A DNA stretch of 64,000 bases from the NCBI GenBank assembly GCA_027486405.1, contig JAIXPD010000047.1, positions 62,001 to 126,000 of the forward strand, read 5' to 3'. Positions 37,678-44,824 of the stretch are shown piece by piece. Position numbers and translations under genes: made by a program. This DNA comes from Azospirillum sp. GTDB lineage: Bacteria; Pseudomonadota; Alphaproteobacteria; Azospirillales; Azospirillaceae. The notes under the pieces were generated by a model. The model saw nothing but the letters and a program-made list of their open reading frames with translations. It did not search any database and was not told where the DNA came from. Every line of letters begins with the position of its first letter. The stretch's first letter is position 1.

Positions 37678-39195
37678 ATGTCCAACGACGATCCGTTCAT
37701 CCAGGAAACCACCCTTTCACCGACGGTGGCGATCCGCGACGCCGGTCCCGGAGCCGACCCCTGGTTGGTTCTGGTGGTCGATGATGAGCCGGAGGTGCAC
37801 GCCGTCACCCGTCTGGTGCTGACCCGGCTGCGCTTTCGCGGGCGGCCGCTGAAGCTGATGAGCTGCCTGTCGGCGGCGGAGGCGGAACGTGTTCTGCGCG
37901 CCACGCCCGACATCGCGATCATCCTGCTGGACGTGGTGATGGAGACGGAGGACGCCGGTTTGCGTCTGGTCCGGACCATCCGCGAGGAGATCGGCAACCA
38001 CGCGATCCGCATCATCCTGCGCACCGGCCAGCCTGGACAGGCCCCGGAAGAGGATGTCGTTCTGGCCTATGACATCAACGATTACAAATCCAAGGCGGAG
38101 CTGACCTCGCAGAAGCTGTTCACCAGCGTGGTGTCGGCCCTGCGCTCCTACACCGACATCGTGGCGCTGGAAACCAACCGGCGCGGCCTGCAACAGATCA
38201 TCCAATCGACCGACCGCCTGTTTGAGCTGCGCAGCATGCAGCAGTTCGCGGCGGGGGTGTTGACGCAACTGTCCAGCGTTTTGCGGGTCAAGCCCGACGC
38301 CATCCTGTGCGCCCAGCGGGGGGAGGCGGACGGACCGCTGACCGTGCTGGCCGGGGCCGGGCGTTACGCCGACGCGGTGGACCAGCCCGATCACGCCCTG
38401 ACACCGGAGGTCGTCGCCGGCATCAACGAGGCGTTCCGCAGCAAGCGCGGTGTCTATGGCGCGGACGGCTCCACCCTCTACATCCGCGTGCCCGACGGGC
38501 ATGAGGTGGCGGCCTGGATCCACACCGACCGCCCGCTGGACGGGGTGGACCGCGCGCTGGTCGAGGTGTTCGCGTCCAAGATCGCCATCAGCTTTTCCAA
38601 CGTCAGCCTGTATGAGCGGTTGCGGGAAGCGAACGAGACGCTGGAACTGCGGGTGGCTGAACGCACCCGCGCGCTGGAGGAGGCGAACGCGCGCCTGAAC
38701 CGGCTGGCGACGCTCGATCCCCTGACCGGGGTGTGGAACCGCCGCCGCTTCCTGGAGTTGGCGGGGGCGGAGTTGGGGCGGGCGCGGCGCTATGGCCGCC
38801 ATTTGGGGATTTTCCTGCTCGACCTCGACCGGTTCAAGCAGGTCAACGACACTTATGGCCACGCGGCGGGGGACGAGGTGTTGCGCACCGTGGTCCGCCG
38901 CACCCGCGAGGCGCTGCGCGCGTCCGACCACATCGCCCGTTTCGGTGGCGAGGAGTTCGTCGTTCTGCTGCCCGAAACCGATTCCGAAGGCACGCAGATT
39001 GTGGCTGAACGGGTGCGGGCGTCGCTGGCCCAGGCCCCGGTTCCGGTGGAAGGGCGTCTGGTTCCGATCACCGGCAGCATCGGCGTGGCCAATTGGCTGG
39101 CGGAGGAAAGCTCCATCGAACAGACCTTGCGCCGGGCCGATTCCGCGCTGTACAGCGCCAAACAGGCCGGGCGCAACCGGGTGGAGCGCGGTTGA
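37678..39195 (+). CDS. Response regulator with DUF3369 and GGDEF diguanylate cyclase domain
   Basis: A 505-residue protein that probably makes the second messenger cyclic di-GMP from GTP in response to phosphorylation. A receiver domain occupies 30-150, with acidic DDE near 35-37, phospho-acceptor D85 and a Lys near 137-139. A DUF3369 sensory domain (about 170-320) and a coiled coil (325-350) follow. The GGDEF domain (350-505) has an intact GGEEF active site near 422 and an RASD inhibitory site five residues before it. No histidine kinase is adjacent. ATG 37678 is preferred; ATG 37657 is in frame. Confidence 0.93.
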   Translation: MSNDDPFIQETTLSPTVAIRDAGPGADPWLVLVVDDEPEVHAVTRLVLTRLRFRGRPLKLMSCLSAAEAERVLRATPDIAIILLDVVMETEDAGLRLVRTIREEIGNHAIRIILRTGQPGQAPEEDVVLAYDINDYKSKAELTSQKLFTSVVSALRSYTDIVALETNRRGLQQIIQSTDRLFELRSMQQFAAGVLTQLSSVLRVKPDAILCAQRGEADGPLTVLAGAGRYADAVDQPDHALTPEVVAGINEAFRSKRGVYGADGSTLYIRVPDGHEVAAWIHTDRPLDGVDRALVEVFASKIAISFSNVSLYERLREANETLELRVAERTRALEEANARLNRLATLDPLTGVWNRRRFLELAGAELGRARRYGRHLGIFLLDLDRFKQVNDTYGHAAGDEVLRTVVRRTREALRASDHIARFGGEEFVVLLPETDSEGTQIVAERVRASLAQAPVPVEGRLVPITGSIGVANWLAEESSIEQTLRRADSALYSAKQAGRNRVERG

Positions 39196-39297
39196 TCGTC
39201 CGGCTTGCGGCAAATTGTTGCGTTGCCCCCGTTGAACCCATCAGGCTTACGGGATACTGATTGGCCCGGGCGATAGCCAATACACGGGCGCAAACGC

Positions 39298-39864
39298 ATG
39301 TGGCACGAATACACCCAGGCACTCATCACCGCCTTCGGGCTGGCTGGTCTTGGCTTTGCCATCGCCAAGCTCGTCGTGGTGTTTGGCGAGCGGGCCATTG
39401 AAAAGCGGCACGGCGTGAGCGGCATGCGCGATTCCATCGTCATGCGGGCCAAGCTGGAAACCAAACTGGAGGCTCGTCGCGTGGTGCGCGTGGCGGAGCT
39501 GAAGGAGCTGGACGGCGAGGTGGAGGACATCCTGCGCCGCCGCAAGACCCTGGAACGTCAACTTCGCGAGTCGCAGGTTGCCGGGGAAAAGCTGGTCCGT
39601 CTGATCGGCGAAGAGGTGAAGGGAACCCCCTGCTACATCGCCATGGTGGTCAACAAATACATCACCGGGGCGAATTTCCAGCAAAAGGCCAACGCCTACA
39701 TCGACCCCCATTGGGCGAGGCCCCAAACGGTCGAGGTGTGGGCCAAGACCATCGCCGACGCCCGCGCCGAGGTGGAGCGCCGCTTTCCCCCGGCGCTGGG
39801 CTACAGCATCACGCGCATGCAGGACAGCGGGGCCAGCGACGGCCCCGTTGCCAAAGCCGGTTGA
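39298..39864 (+). CDS. First protein of two-gene membrane/coiled-coil module, copy B
   Basis: A 188-residue protein of unknown function. A membrane helix spans about residues 8-29 (TAFGLAGLGFAIAKLVVVFG), a coiled coil 45-100, and a domain 98-175 with KLVRLIGEEVKGTPCYIAMV and IDPHWARPQTVEVWAKT. This domain aligns by eye with residues 100-176 of the protein at 27238-27849 (shared IG-x-EV, HP/PHW, VW and G-Y/V-x-x-T patterns). The gene is followed by its partner after 12 bp, in the same order as in copy A. The start is ATG 39298, with no strong ribosome-binding site. No enzymatic motif is visible. Confidence 0.75.
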   Translation: MWHEYTQALITAFGLAGLGFAIAKLVVVFGERAIEKRHGVSGMRDSIVMRAKLETKLEARRVVRVAELKELDGEVEDILRRRKTLERQLRESQVAGEKLVRLIGEEVKGTPCYIAMVVNKYITGANFQQKANAYIDPHWARPQTVEVWAKTIADARAEVERRFPPALGYSITRMQDSGASDGPVAKAG

Positions 39865-39876
39865 GGACAGCGCATC

Positions 39877-40389
39877 ATGGCTTTCGTTTTCGCCGGATTG
39901 ATCGGTCTGGCCTCTTTGGTGGTGGCGCTGCTGCTGGCCCTGCGCCGTTTGAAAAACACCGAGGAGCGGATCGCCAACGCGGTCAACCGCAAGCAGACCC
40001 AGGTTGACCGCATCAAGAAGCTGGCCCGCACCACCTTGGGGCAGGCCCGCGACCTGCGCGACGCCCGCCGCCGCAAGGCGATGGCCGAACTGGGGTGCGA
40101 GGAGCTGGAGCAGCGTTTGCGCTCGACGGGTGGCTCCAGCAATCGGATTTACGTGCTGGACGACCGCCGCACCGACGCCGACGGCACCTGGATCCTGCGC
40201 ATCGTCAACATCGAATACGCCAGCCGCGTGAACGCCAATCTGGATCCCATCGCCCTGGACAGTTGGAAGCGCGGGCGGCGTTTCCTGGTCTGGGCGCAGG
40301 ACGAAAAGAAGGCCCGTGAAAAGGCGGTGTCCCGCTACCCCGAGCAGAAGGGGTTTGCGGTGATGGAGATTGAACAGCAAGGCAAGTAA
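39877..40389 (+). CDS. Second protein of two-gene membrane/coiled-coil module, copy B
   Basis: A 170-residue protein of unknown function with an N-terminal membrane helix (residues 2-24), a coiled coil (25-80) and a C-terminal domain (about 88-165). That domain shows IYVLDDRRTDADGTWILRIV and FLVWAQDEKKAREKAVSRYP. It is the counterpart of the 26750-27241 protein: DADG-x-W, A-x-x-x-x-A-R-x-x-x-x-R-x-P and GFA are shared. GAGGACAGC lies upstream of ATG 39877. The pair follows a diguanylate cyclase gene on the same strand with a 102-bp gap. Confidence 0.75.
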   Translation: MAFVFAGLIGLASLVVALLLALRRLKNTEERIANAVNRKQTQVDRIKKLARTTLGQARDLRDARRRKAMAELGCEELEQRLRSTGGSSNRIYVLDDRRTDADGTWILRIVNIEYASRVNANLDPIALDSWKRGRRFLVWAQDEKKAREKAVSRYPEQKGFAVMEIEQQGK

Positions 40390-40640
40390 GCCTTCTCAGG
40401 CTCCCCGGGGCCGGGATTCCGATTGTGACATGTGTGACATGGATCAAGGACGGGGCGGCGCGGCGGGTGTGTCATGAAAGCGCCTCATCCGGTTGGCGTG
40501 CCCGGTTTTCCAGGCATCCGGGTGGCATCCGGGTTGATCCGGATGGGGTGGGGCGGTTGTCAAACGCTCTTTTCGCTACCATGTTGCAATCAAACTGTCG
40601 CACCATAGGACGGTAGGCAGGTTTGATCGTGGAGGGGCCA

Positions 40641-40763
40641 ATGATGGACGTCATTCTGCTCGGTGGTGCGATGGCTGCGGTGTTGGCCGGGGTGATCGCG
40701 ACGCTGCCGACGCCCAAGCCGGTTCCGATCCGCAGCCGCGACCGTCGCCGGTCGCGCCGCTGA
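40641..40763 (+). CDS. 40-aa membrane micropeptide with basic tail
   Basis: A short gene that is easily missed. ATG 40641 is preceded by GGAGGGG at 3-bp spacing from the A of CCAATG. It encodes about 20 hydrophobic residues (DVILLGGAMAAVLAGVIATL) followed by a Pro-rich hinge and a strongly basic end with eight or more Arg/Lys in the last 17 residues. This is a typical single-helix membrane micropeptide with a positively charged cytoplasmic tail. It is flanked by the module B genes and a convergent hydrolase gene. No homologue is recognised. Confidence 0.55.
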   Translation: MMDVILLGGAMAAVLAGVIATLPTPKPVPIRSRDRRRSRR

Positions 40764-40823
40764 CCACCGCCTGTCCGTTGAACGCATTCTCTTCCGTCTT
40801 GCGGTGATCGGTGCCGGGCTGCC

Positions 40824-41921
40824 TTACAGCGACGGCATCGCGTCTTTCAAAAAGCGCGACACCTCATCGGCGACCTGCCGATGGATCGTCGCGCGGTCCC
40901 GCCCGTTTCCATCGCGGCACACGACGCCATCCCCCGGCCGGTCGGCCTCCAACAGCGGGATGGCGTCGGCCTTGCAGACCCGCAGAAAACTGAAATGGCT
41001 GGCGTCGTCGATGGCGACGTAGCGGGTGGTCGCGGCGGGCAGCCGGTCGGCCAAGGTTCGCGATTCGAGATCCACCGGCATTTTCGGGTCGCCCGGTCCG
41101 GCGGCGATCACCAGCGCCGGGACGGTGACGGCGGCGAGGCTGGCCGGATCGAAGCCCTGGGTCAGGCCCAAATCCAGCGTCACCACCGCCCGCACCCGCG
41201 CGTCGCCCAGCGGTTGGGCCAGCGCCGCCGTGGCTGCGGCGTCGCGGCGGTCGGCCCCGATTTCCGGCCCGCAAGCCGCCATTGCCGGATGGGCTTGGCA
41301 GGATTGGGCGAAGCGCGCCGGGTCGAACCGCCCACCGGCCAGTGCCACGGCGGTCCAGCCGCCCAGCGAATGGCCGATCACCGCCGCCTGTTGGGCGATC
41401 AGGGTGGGGGCGATCCGTGAATCGGCGTTCACCGCGTCGATCACCCGGCTGACGTCGCGCGGGCGTTCCCACAGGCGGAGTTGGTCGGGCGCGGCCAGAT
41501 CGCGGGTGGTGGTTCCAGGGTGGTTGGGCGCGGCGACGACGTAGCCCTGCGCGGCCAGATCGGCGGCGAGCCACAGCTCGTTCGTCCAATTGCCGCCATA
41601 GCCGTGGGACAGCACGACCAGCGGGTGCCGCCCCGGCTGCGGTGGCGCGTCCACCCGCAGGGCGGTTCCGACGAAGGCCCGGTTGTCGGCGATCAGCGTG
41701 GTGTCACGCGCGCGGTCGTCGGTCGGGTACCAGAGGGCGACCTCCAGCGCGCGGCCTTGCGCGCTGTCGGCGATGGCGAGGGTGCGGAACCCGACCGCCG
41801 GGGCGGTGTCGGCGCTGGTGTTGGCGGCGGCATCGGTTGCGGCGGTGGCGCTGGCCGCGCCGACCGGCAGGGCGGCGATCAGGGCAAGCGTCGGCCATAA
41901 GGGGGCGGTGTGCCGTCCCAT
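40824..41921 (-). CDS. Secreted alpha/beta hydrolase (dienelactone hydrolase/PAF-acetylhydrolase-like)
   Basis: A 365-residue exported serine hydrolase. The signal peptide (1-27) is cleaved near ATA, and the alpha/beta fold shows LVVLSHGYGGNW (oxyanion region), the nucleophile elbow VIGHSLGGW with Ser near residue 188, and a C-terminal DDASHFSFL that supplies the His. This arrangement resembles predicted dienelactone hydrolases and PAF-acetylhydrolases acting on ester or lactone bonds. GGAGC before ATG 41921 supports the start. It precedes nothing recognisably pathway-specific, so the substrate is unknown. Confidence 0.85.
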   Translation of the reverse strand: MGRHTAPLWPTLALIAALPVGAASATAATDAAANTSADTAPAVGFRTLAIADSAQGRALEVALWYPTDDRARDTTLIADNRAFVGTALRVDAPPQPGRHPLVVLSHGYGGNWTNELWLAADLAAQGYVVAAPNHPGTTTRDLAAPDQLRLWERPRDVSRVIDAVNADSRIAPTLIAQQAAVIGHSLGGWTAVALAGGRFDPARFAQSCQAHPAMAACGPEIGADRRDAAATAALAQPLGDARVRAVVTLDLGLTQGFDPASLAAVTVPALVIAAGPGDPKMPVDLESRTLADRLPAATTRYVAIDDASHFSFLRVCKADAIPLLEADRPGDGVVCRDGNGRDRATIHRQVADEVSRFLKDAMPSL

Positions 41922-41961
41922 TTTGGGGATGCTCCAGGGTGAAAGGGGGGGGGTGAGGGGG

Positions 41962-42372
41962 TCAGCGATCCAGATCGCGGATCGCGCGGTTCAGTTCGAA
42001 CTCTTTGGAGGCGACGAAGGCCTCGCACCCGGCGATGCGCTTTTCAAAATCGCGGAAGCGCTGGGTCAGACCGGCCAGACTGCGGTCGGGCTTGGTGGAC
42101 ACGGTGCGCCAGAACACCTCCTCCTCCGGGTTGCGGTAGAGCTGGGGCGGGCGCACCGGCAGGGCCAGCAGGGCGATGGCGTAGCCGATCGCCAGGGGAA
42201 AGGCGAAGAAGCACAGCCCAACCCCCACCGCCAGACGGACGGCGAGCGGCTTGACCCCGAAATACTCGGCGATCCCGGCGCACACCCCGCCCAACACCCC
42301 CTGTTGCGGGTTGCGGTAAAGGCGGTGCGGGTTGGGGGACTCATACGGCGTGTGGGACGACGGGCGATCCAT
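41962..42372 (-). CDS. pspC: Phage-shock protein C (PspC)
   Basis: A 136-residue protein. Residues 15-75 form the PspC domain (YRNPQQGVLGGVCAGIAEYFGV) with one membrane helix and a short second hydrophobic stretch; a cytoplasmic helical tail follows. In E. coli, PspC with PspB senses inner-membrane damage and releases PspA from PspF. It is the last gene of the psp operon, 19 bp after pspB, with GGAAAGG upstream. The tail is longer than in E. coli PspC and contains a heptad-like stretch (RFRDFEKRIAGCEAF). Confidence 0.93.
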   Translation of the reverse strand: MDRPSSHTPYESPNPHRLYRNPQQGVLGGVCAGIAEYFGVKPLAVRLAVGVGLCFFAFPLAIGYAIALLALPVRPPQLYRNPEEEVFWRTVSTKPDRSLAGLTQRFRDFEKRIAGCEAFVASKEFELNRAIRDLDR

Positions 42373-42390
42373 GATGGTGGGCCTTTCCGG

Positions 42391-42618
42391 TCAGATCTTG
42401 TTCCGCCACTGGGGCGCTTCGCTGTCCAGCACCCGTTCCAGCGCGTGGATGCGGCCTTCCAGCCGGTTGGCGATCTCCCACAATTCGGCGAGCAACTGCT
42501 CGTCCTGCGCGCTCAAGCCGCGCTGGGCGCGCCATTGCGTGATGTAGTGGAAGACGATCCAGACCGGTGCCACCACCACCATGAACAGAACGCCGATGAC
42601 GAACGCGAAGAACCCCAT
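42391..42618 (-). CDS. pspB: Phage-shock protein B (PspB)
   Basis: A 75-residue protein with an N-terminal membrane helix (FFAFVIGVLFMVVVAPVWIVF) and a cytoplasmic coiled coil (LAELWEIANRLEGRIHALERVL). Both length and layout match PspB, the partner of PspC in sensing membrane stress. It lies 36 bp after pspA, with an AAAGG ribosome-binding site. Confidence 0.93.
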   Translation of the reverse strand: MGFFAFVIGVLFMVVVAPVWIVFHYITQWRAQRGLSAQDEQLLAELWEIANRLEGRIHALERVLDSEAPQWRNKI

Positions 42619-42653
42619 GGTTGATGGACCTTTCCAGCGGTGACGGGTGTGGG

Positions 42654-43325
42654 TCAGGACGGTCGGCGGGCGGCGATGCGGGCCTTCAGCGCGGCCAGTT
42701 CGCCTTCCACCTTGTGGGTCGCTTCCAACTCGGCCATTTCCTCGACCAGGCTCTTGCTGCGGCCCAGGTCATAGGATTCGACGCGGCCTTCCATCTCGTC
42801 CAGGTTGCGTTCGACCTGTTCGAAGCGCGACAGCGCGTCGTTGATGCGCTCGTCGTGCAGGCTGTTGCGCAGCTTCACCCGGTTGGCGGCGGTCTGGGCG
42901 CGGGCGGTCAGCGCCTTTTCCCGGTTCTTGGCGTCGGTCAGCTTGGCCTGAAGCCGCCCGATGTCGTCGTTGGCCTTGGCCAGCGCGGCTTCGACGTGGA
43001 TGAGCTGCTCGGTCAGGGTGTCGGCCTCCTCGGCGATCTTGGATTTGGCGAGCAGGCAGCCCTTGGCCAGATCCTCGCGGTCGCGGGTCAGGGCCAGTTC
43101 GGCCTTGCGGTCCCACTCGTCGCGTTCGCGGTGCAGATCGGCGACGCGGCGCTCGATCTCCTTCTTTTCCGCGATGATCTTGACGGTGGAGGAGCGGACC
43201 TCGACCAGCGTGTCTTCCATCTCCTGGATGATGAGGCGGATCAGCTTCTCCGGCTCCTCCGCCCGGTCCAGCAGGGCGTTCAGGTTGGATTGGACGATGT
43301 CGGTCAGGCGCGAAAAAATGCTCAT
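42654..43325 (-). CDS. pspA: Phage-shock protein A (PspA/IM30)
   Basis: A 223-residue all-helical coiled-coil protein: MSIFSRLTDIVQSNLNALLD amphipathic helix (1-23), then continuous heptads to about 200, of the PspA/Vipp1 ESCRT-III-like family. It binds damaged inner membrane, stabilises it, and when free inhibits the activator PspF. AGGAATCC precedes the ATG. The gene is transcribed from the sigma-54 promoter at 43529-43543 behind a small membrane-protein gene. Confidence 0.95.
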   Translation of the reverse strand: MSIFSRLTDIVQSNLNALLDRAEEPEKLIRLIIQEMEDTLVEVRSSTVKIIAEKKEIERRVADLHRERDEWDRKAELALTRDREDLAKGCLLAKSKIAEEADTLTEQLIHVEAALAKANDDIGRLQAKLTDAKNREKALTARAQTAANRVKLRNSLHDERINDALSRFEQVERNLDEMEGRVESYDLGRSKSLVEEMAELEATHKVEGELAALKARIAARRPS

Positions 43326-43355
43326 GATCGGATTCCTGTGGGGCGTGTCAGTGGA

Positions 43356-43499
43356 TCAGCCGAGAACCGCGCCCAGCACGATGCCGGCGAAAAAGAACAG
43401 CCAGCTTTCGGCGGGGCGGGTGGCCAGATACAGGCGGGCGCGGCGGGCCAGCGGGCCAAGATCGCTGTAACGGCGGCGAACATCGGTGAAGTCGGTCAT
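43356..43499 (-). CDS. Small membrane protein (47 aa), first gene of the psp operon
   Basis: A 47-residue protein with a basic N-terminal half (RRRYSDLGPLARRARLY) and a hydrophobic C-terminal helix (SWLFFFAGIVLGAVLG). AAGGAG precedes the ATG at ideal spacing and the sigma-54 promoter lies 30 bp upstream, so it is the first gene of the psp transcript, ahead of pspA. It does not look like PspD or PspG by sequence or position. The topology (one helix at the C-terminus, cytoplasmic basic domain) suits a membrane sensor or PspA docking factor, which is inference. The open frame extends further upstream, but only this start has the site. Confidence 0.75.
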   Translation of the reverse strand: MTDFTDVRRRYSDLGPLARRARLYLATRPAESWLFFFAGIVLGAVLG

Positions 43500-43528
43500 G
43501 GGTGATCTCCTTCCTGGCCCTCTCTTAC

Positions 43529-43543
43529 GCAACCGGCGTGCCA
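43529..43543 (-). promoter_or_regulatory. Sigma-54 (-24/-12) promoter of psp operon
   Basis: Read leftward, TGGCACG-CCGG-TTGC matches the sigma-54 consensus TGGCACG-N4-TTGC exactly. The expected start is about 12 bases beyond the -12 element, giving a leader of about 18 bases before the 47-aa gene. Confidence 0.92.
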
Positions 43544-43558
43544 AGTGGCGGGATGGGC

Positions 43559-43587
43559 GGCAAAGCCTGGAAAACACAGGCTTTGCC
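43559..43587. promoter_or_regulatory. Perfect inverted repeat, candidate PspF or other activator site
   Basis: GGCAAAGCCTG and CAGGCTTTGCC are perfect 11-bp arms with a 7-base spacer, 16 bp upstream of the -24 element. PspF normally binds upstream of psp promoters. The exact symmetry could also mean an RNA hairpin on the divergent leader. Confidence 0.55.
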
Positions 43588-43629
43588 GGATGGTGAGGGC
43601 CGATGGGGTCGGTTGCTGTGTGGTGAAAA

Positions 43630-43646
43630 CAACGATACAATCGTTG
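43630..43646. promoter_or_regulatory. Short perfect palindrome in the pspF promoter region
   Basis: CAACGAT and ATCGTTG flank a 3-base spacer, about 30-45 bp before the pspF start. It may be a second activator site or an autoregulatory operator. Confidence 0.45.
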
Positions 43647-43674
43647 AAAGCACGATCATGAAGTCAAAATCGCG

Positions 43675-44697
43675 ATGACGACCACGCCGCCGCCCCTGCT
43701 GGGGGAATCCCCGGCCTTTCACGCCGCGTTGGCCCATGTGTCGCGGGTCGCCCCGCTGGAACGCCCGGTGCTGGTGATCGGGGAGCGCGGGACCGGCAAG
43801 GAGTTGATCGCCGCCCGTCTGCATTACCTGTCGCGGCGGTGGGACCGGCCCTTTGTGAAGGTCAATTGCGCGGCCCTGCCGGAAAGCCTGCTCGATTCCG
43901 AACTGTTCGGGCATGAGGCCGGGGCCTTCACCGGGGCGACGCGCCGCCAGATCGGGCGGATCGAGCAGGCCGACGGCGGCACGCTGTTCCTGGACGAAAT
44001 CGCCACCGCCTCCCCCGCCGTGCAGGAAAAGCTGTTGCGCGCCGTGGAGTATGGCGAGATCGAGCGGGTGGGCGGACGCACGGCGACGGTGGATGTGCGG
44101 GTGGTGGGCGCGACCAACGGCGATCTTCCGGCGCTGGCCGCCGCCGGTCGGTTCCGCGCCGATCTGCTCGACCGGCTGGCCTTCGATGTGGTGACGCTGC
44201 CGCCGCTGCGCGCCCGGCCCGAGGATGTCGCCCTGCTGGCCACCCATTTCGCCGTCGCCATGGCGCGGGAGCTTGGGCGACCGTTGTTTCCCGGCTTCAC
44301 CGACGCCGCGCTCGACGCCCTGCGTGGCCACGACTGGCCGGGCAACGTCCGTGAACTGCGCAACGCGGTGGAGCGCTCCGTCGCCGCCAGCGATCCCGAC
44401 GCGATGGTCGCCACAATCGTGCTGGACCCGTTTGCCTCGCCCTGGCGTCCGCGCCCGATGGCGTCGTCAGTCGTTTCGGAACCGGAATCGATTTTGGAGG
44501 TTGTGGAGCCGCCCACCGACCCATCCGAATCCCCGGGCGGTTTCCTGGAGGAGTTGCGGGCGTATGAGGCGGACCGGTTGCGCGCCGCCCTGGAGCGTCA
44601 CCGCTTCAACCAACGCCAGACCGCGCAGGCGCTGGGGCTGGGCTATCACCAGCTGCGCGGGATGCTGAAAAAGCATGGTCTGATTGGTGGGGGCTGA
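43675..44697 (+). CDS. pspF: Sigma-54-dependent activator PspF
   Basis: A 340-residue bacterial enhancer-binding protein without an N-terminal receiver domain, as in PspF. It shows Walker A VIGERGTGKE near residue 39, the sigma-54 contact loop GAFTGA near 83, LFLDEI Walker B, sensor motifs RPEDVALLATHF and WPGNVRELRN, and a C-terminal Fis-type helix-turn-helix (RFNQRQTAQALGLGYHQLRG). It drives the psp operon and is held inactive by PspA until membrane stress. It is divergent from that operon, sharing the intergenic sites. The start lacks a good ribosome-binding site, so weak constitutive expression is likely. Confidence 0.94.
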   Translation: MTTTPPPLLGESPAFHAALAHVSRVAPLERPVLVIGERGTGKELIAARLHYLSRRWDRPFVKVNCAALPESLLDSELFGHEAGAFTGATRRQIGRIEQADGGTLFLDEIATASPAVQEKLLRAVEYGEIERVGGRTATVDVRVVGATNGDLPALAAAGRFRADLLDRLAFDVVTLPPLRARPEDVALLATHFAVAMARELGRPLFPGFTDAALDALRGHDWPGNVRELRNAVERSVAASDPDAMVATIVLDPFASPWRPRPMASSVVSEPESILEVVEPPTDPSESPGGFLEELRAYEADRLRAALERHRFNQRQTAQALGLGYHQLRGMLKKHGLIGGG

Positions 44698-44824
44698 TTG
44701 GGGGAGCCTGATGGGCGGATCGTGATGGGGAAAGGCGCGTCGAGAGTCATTCTTTCGCCACGGTTGGCGGGCAAATGATGGGGGAGCGCGGACGGCTCTT
44801 TGCGGCCCCGCGCGTCGGGGCTAT

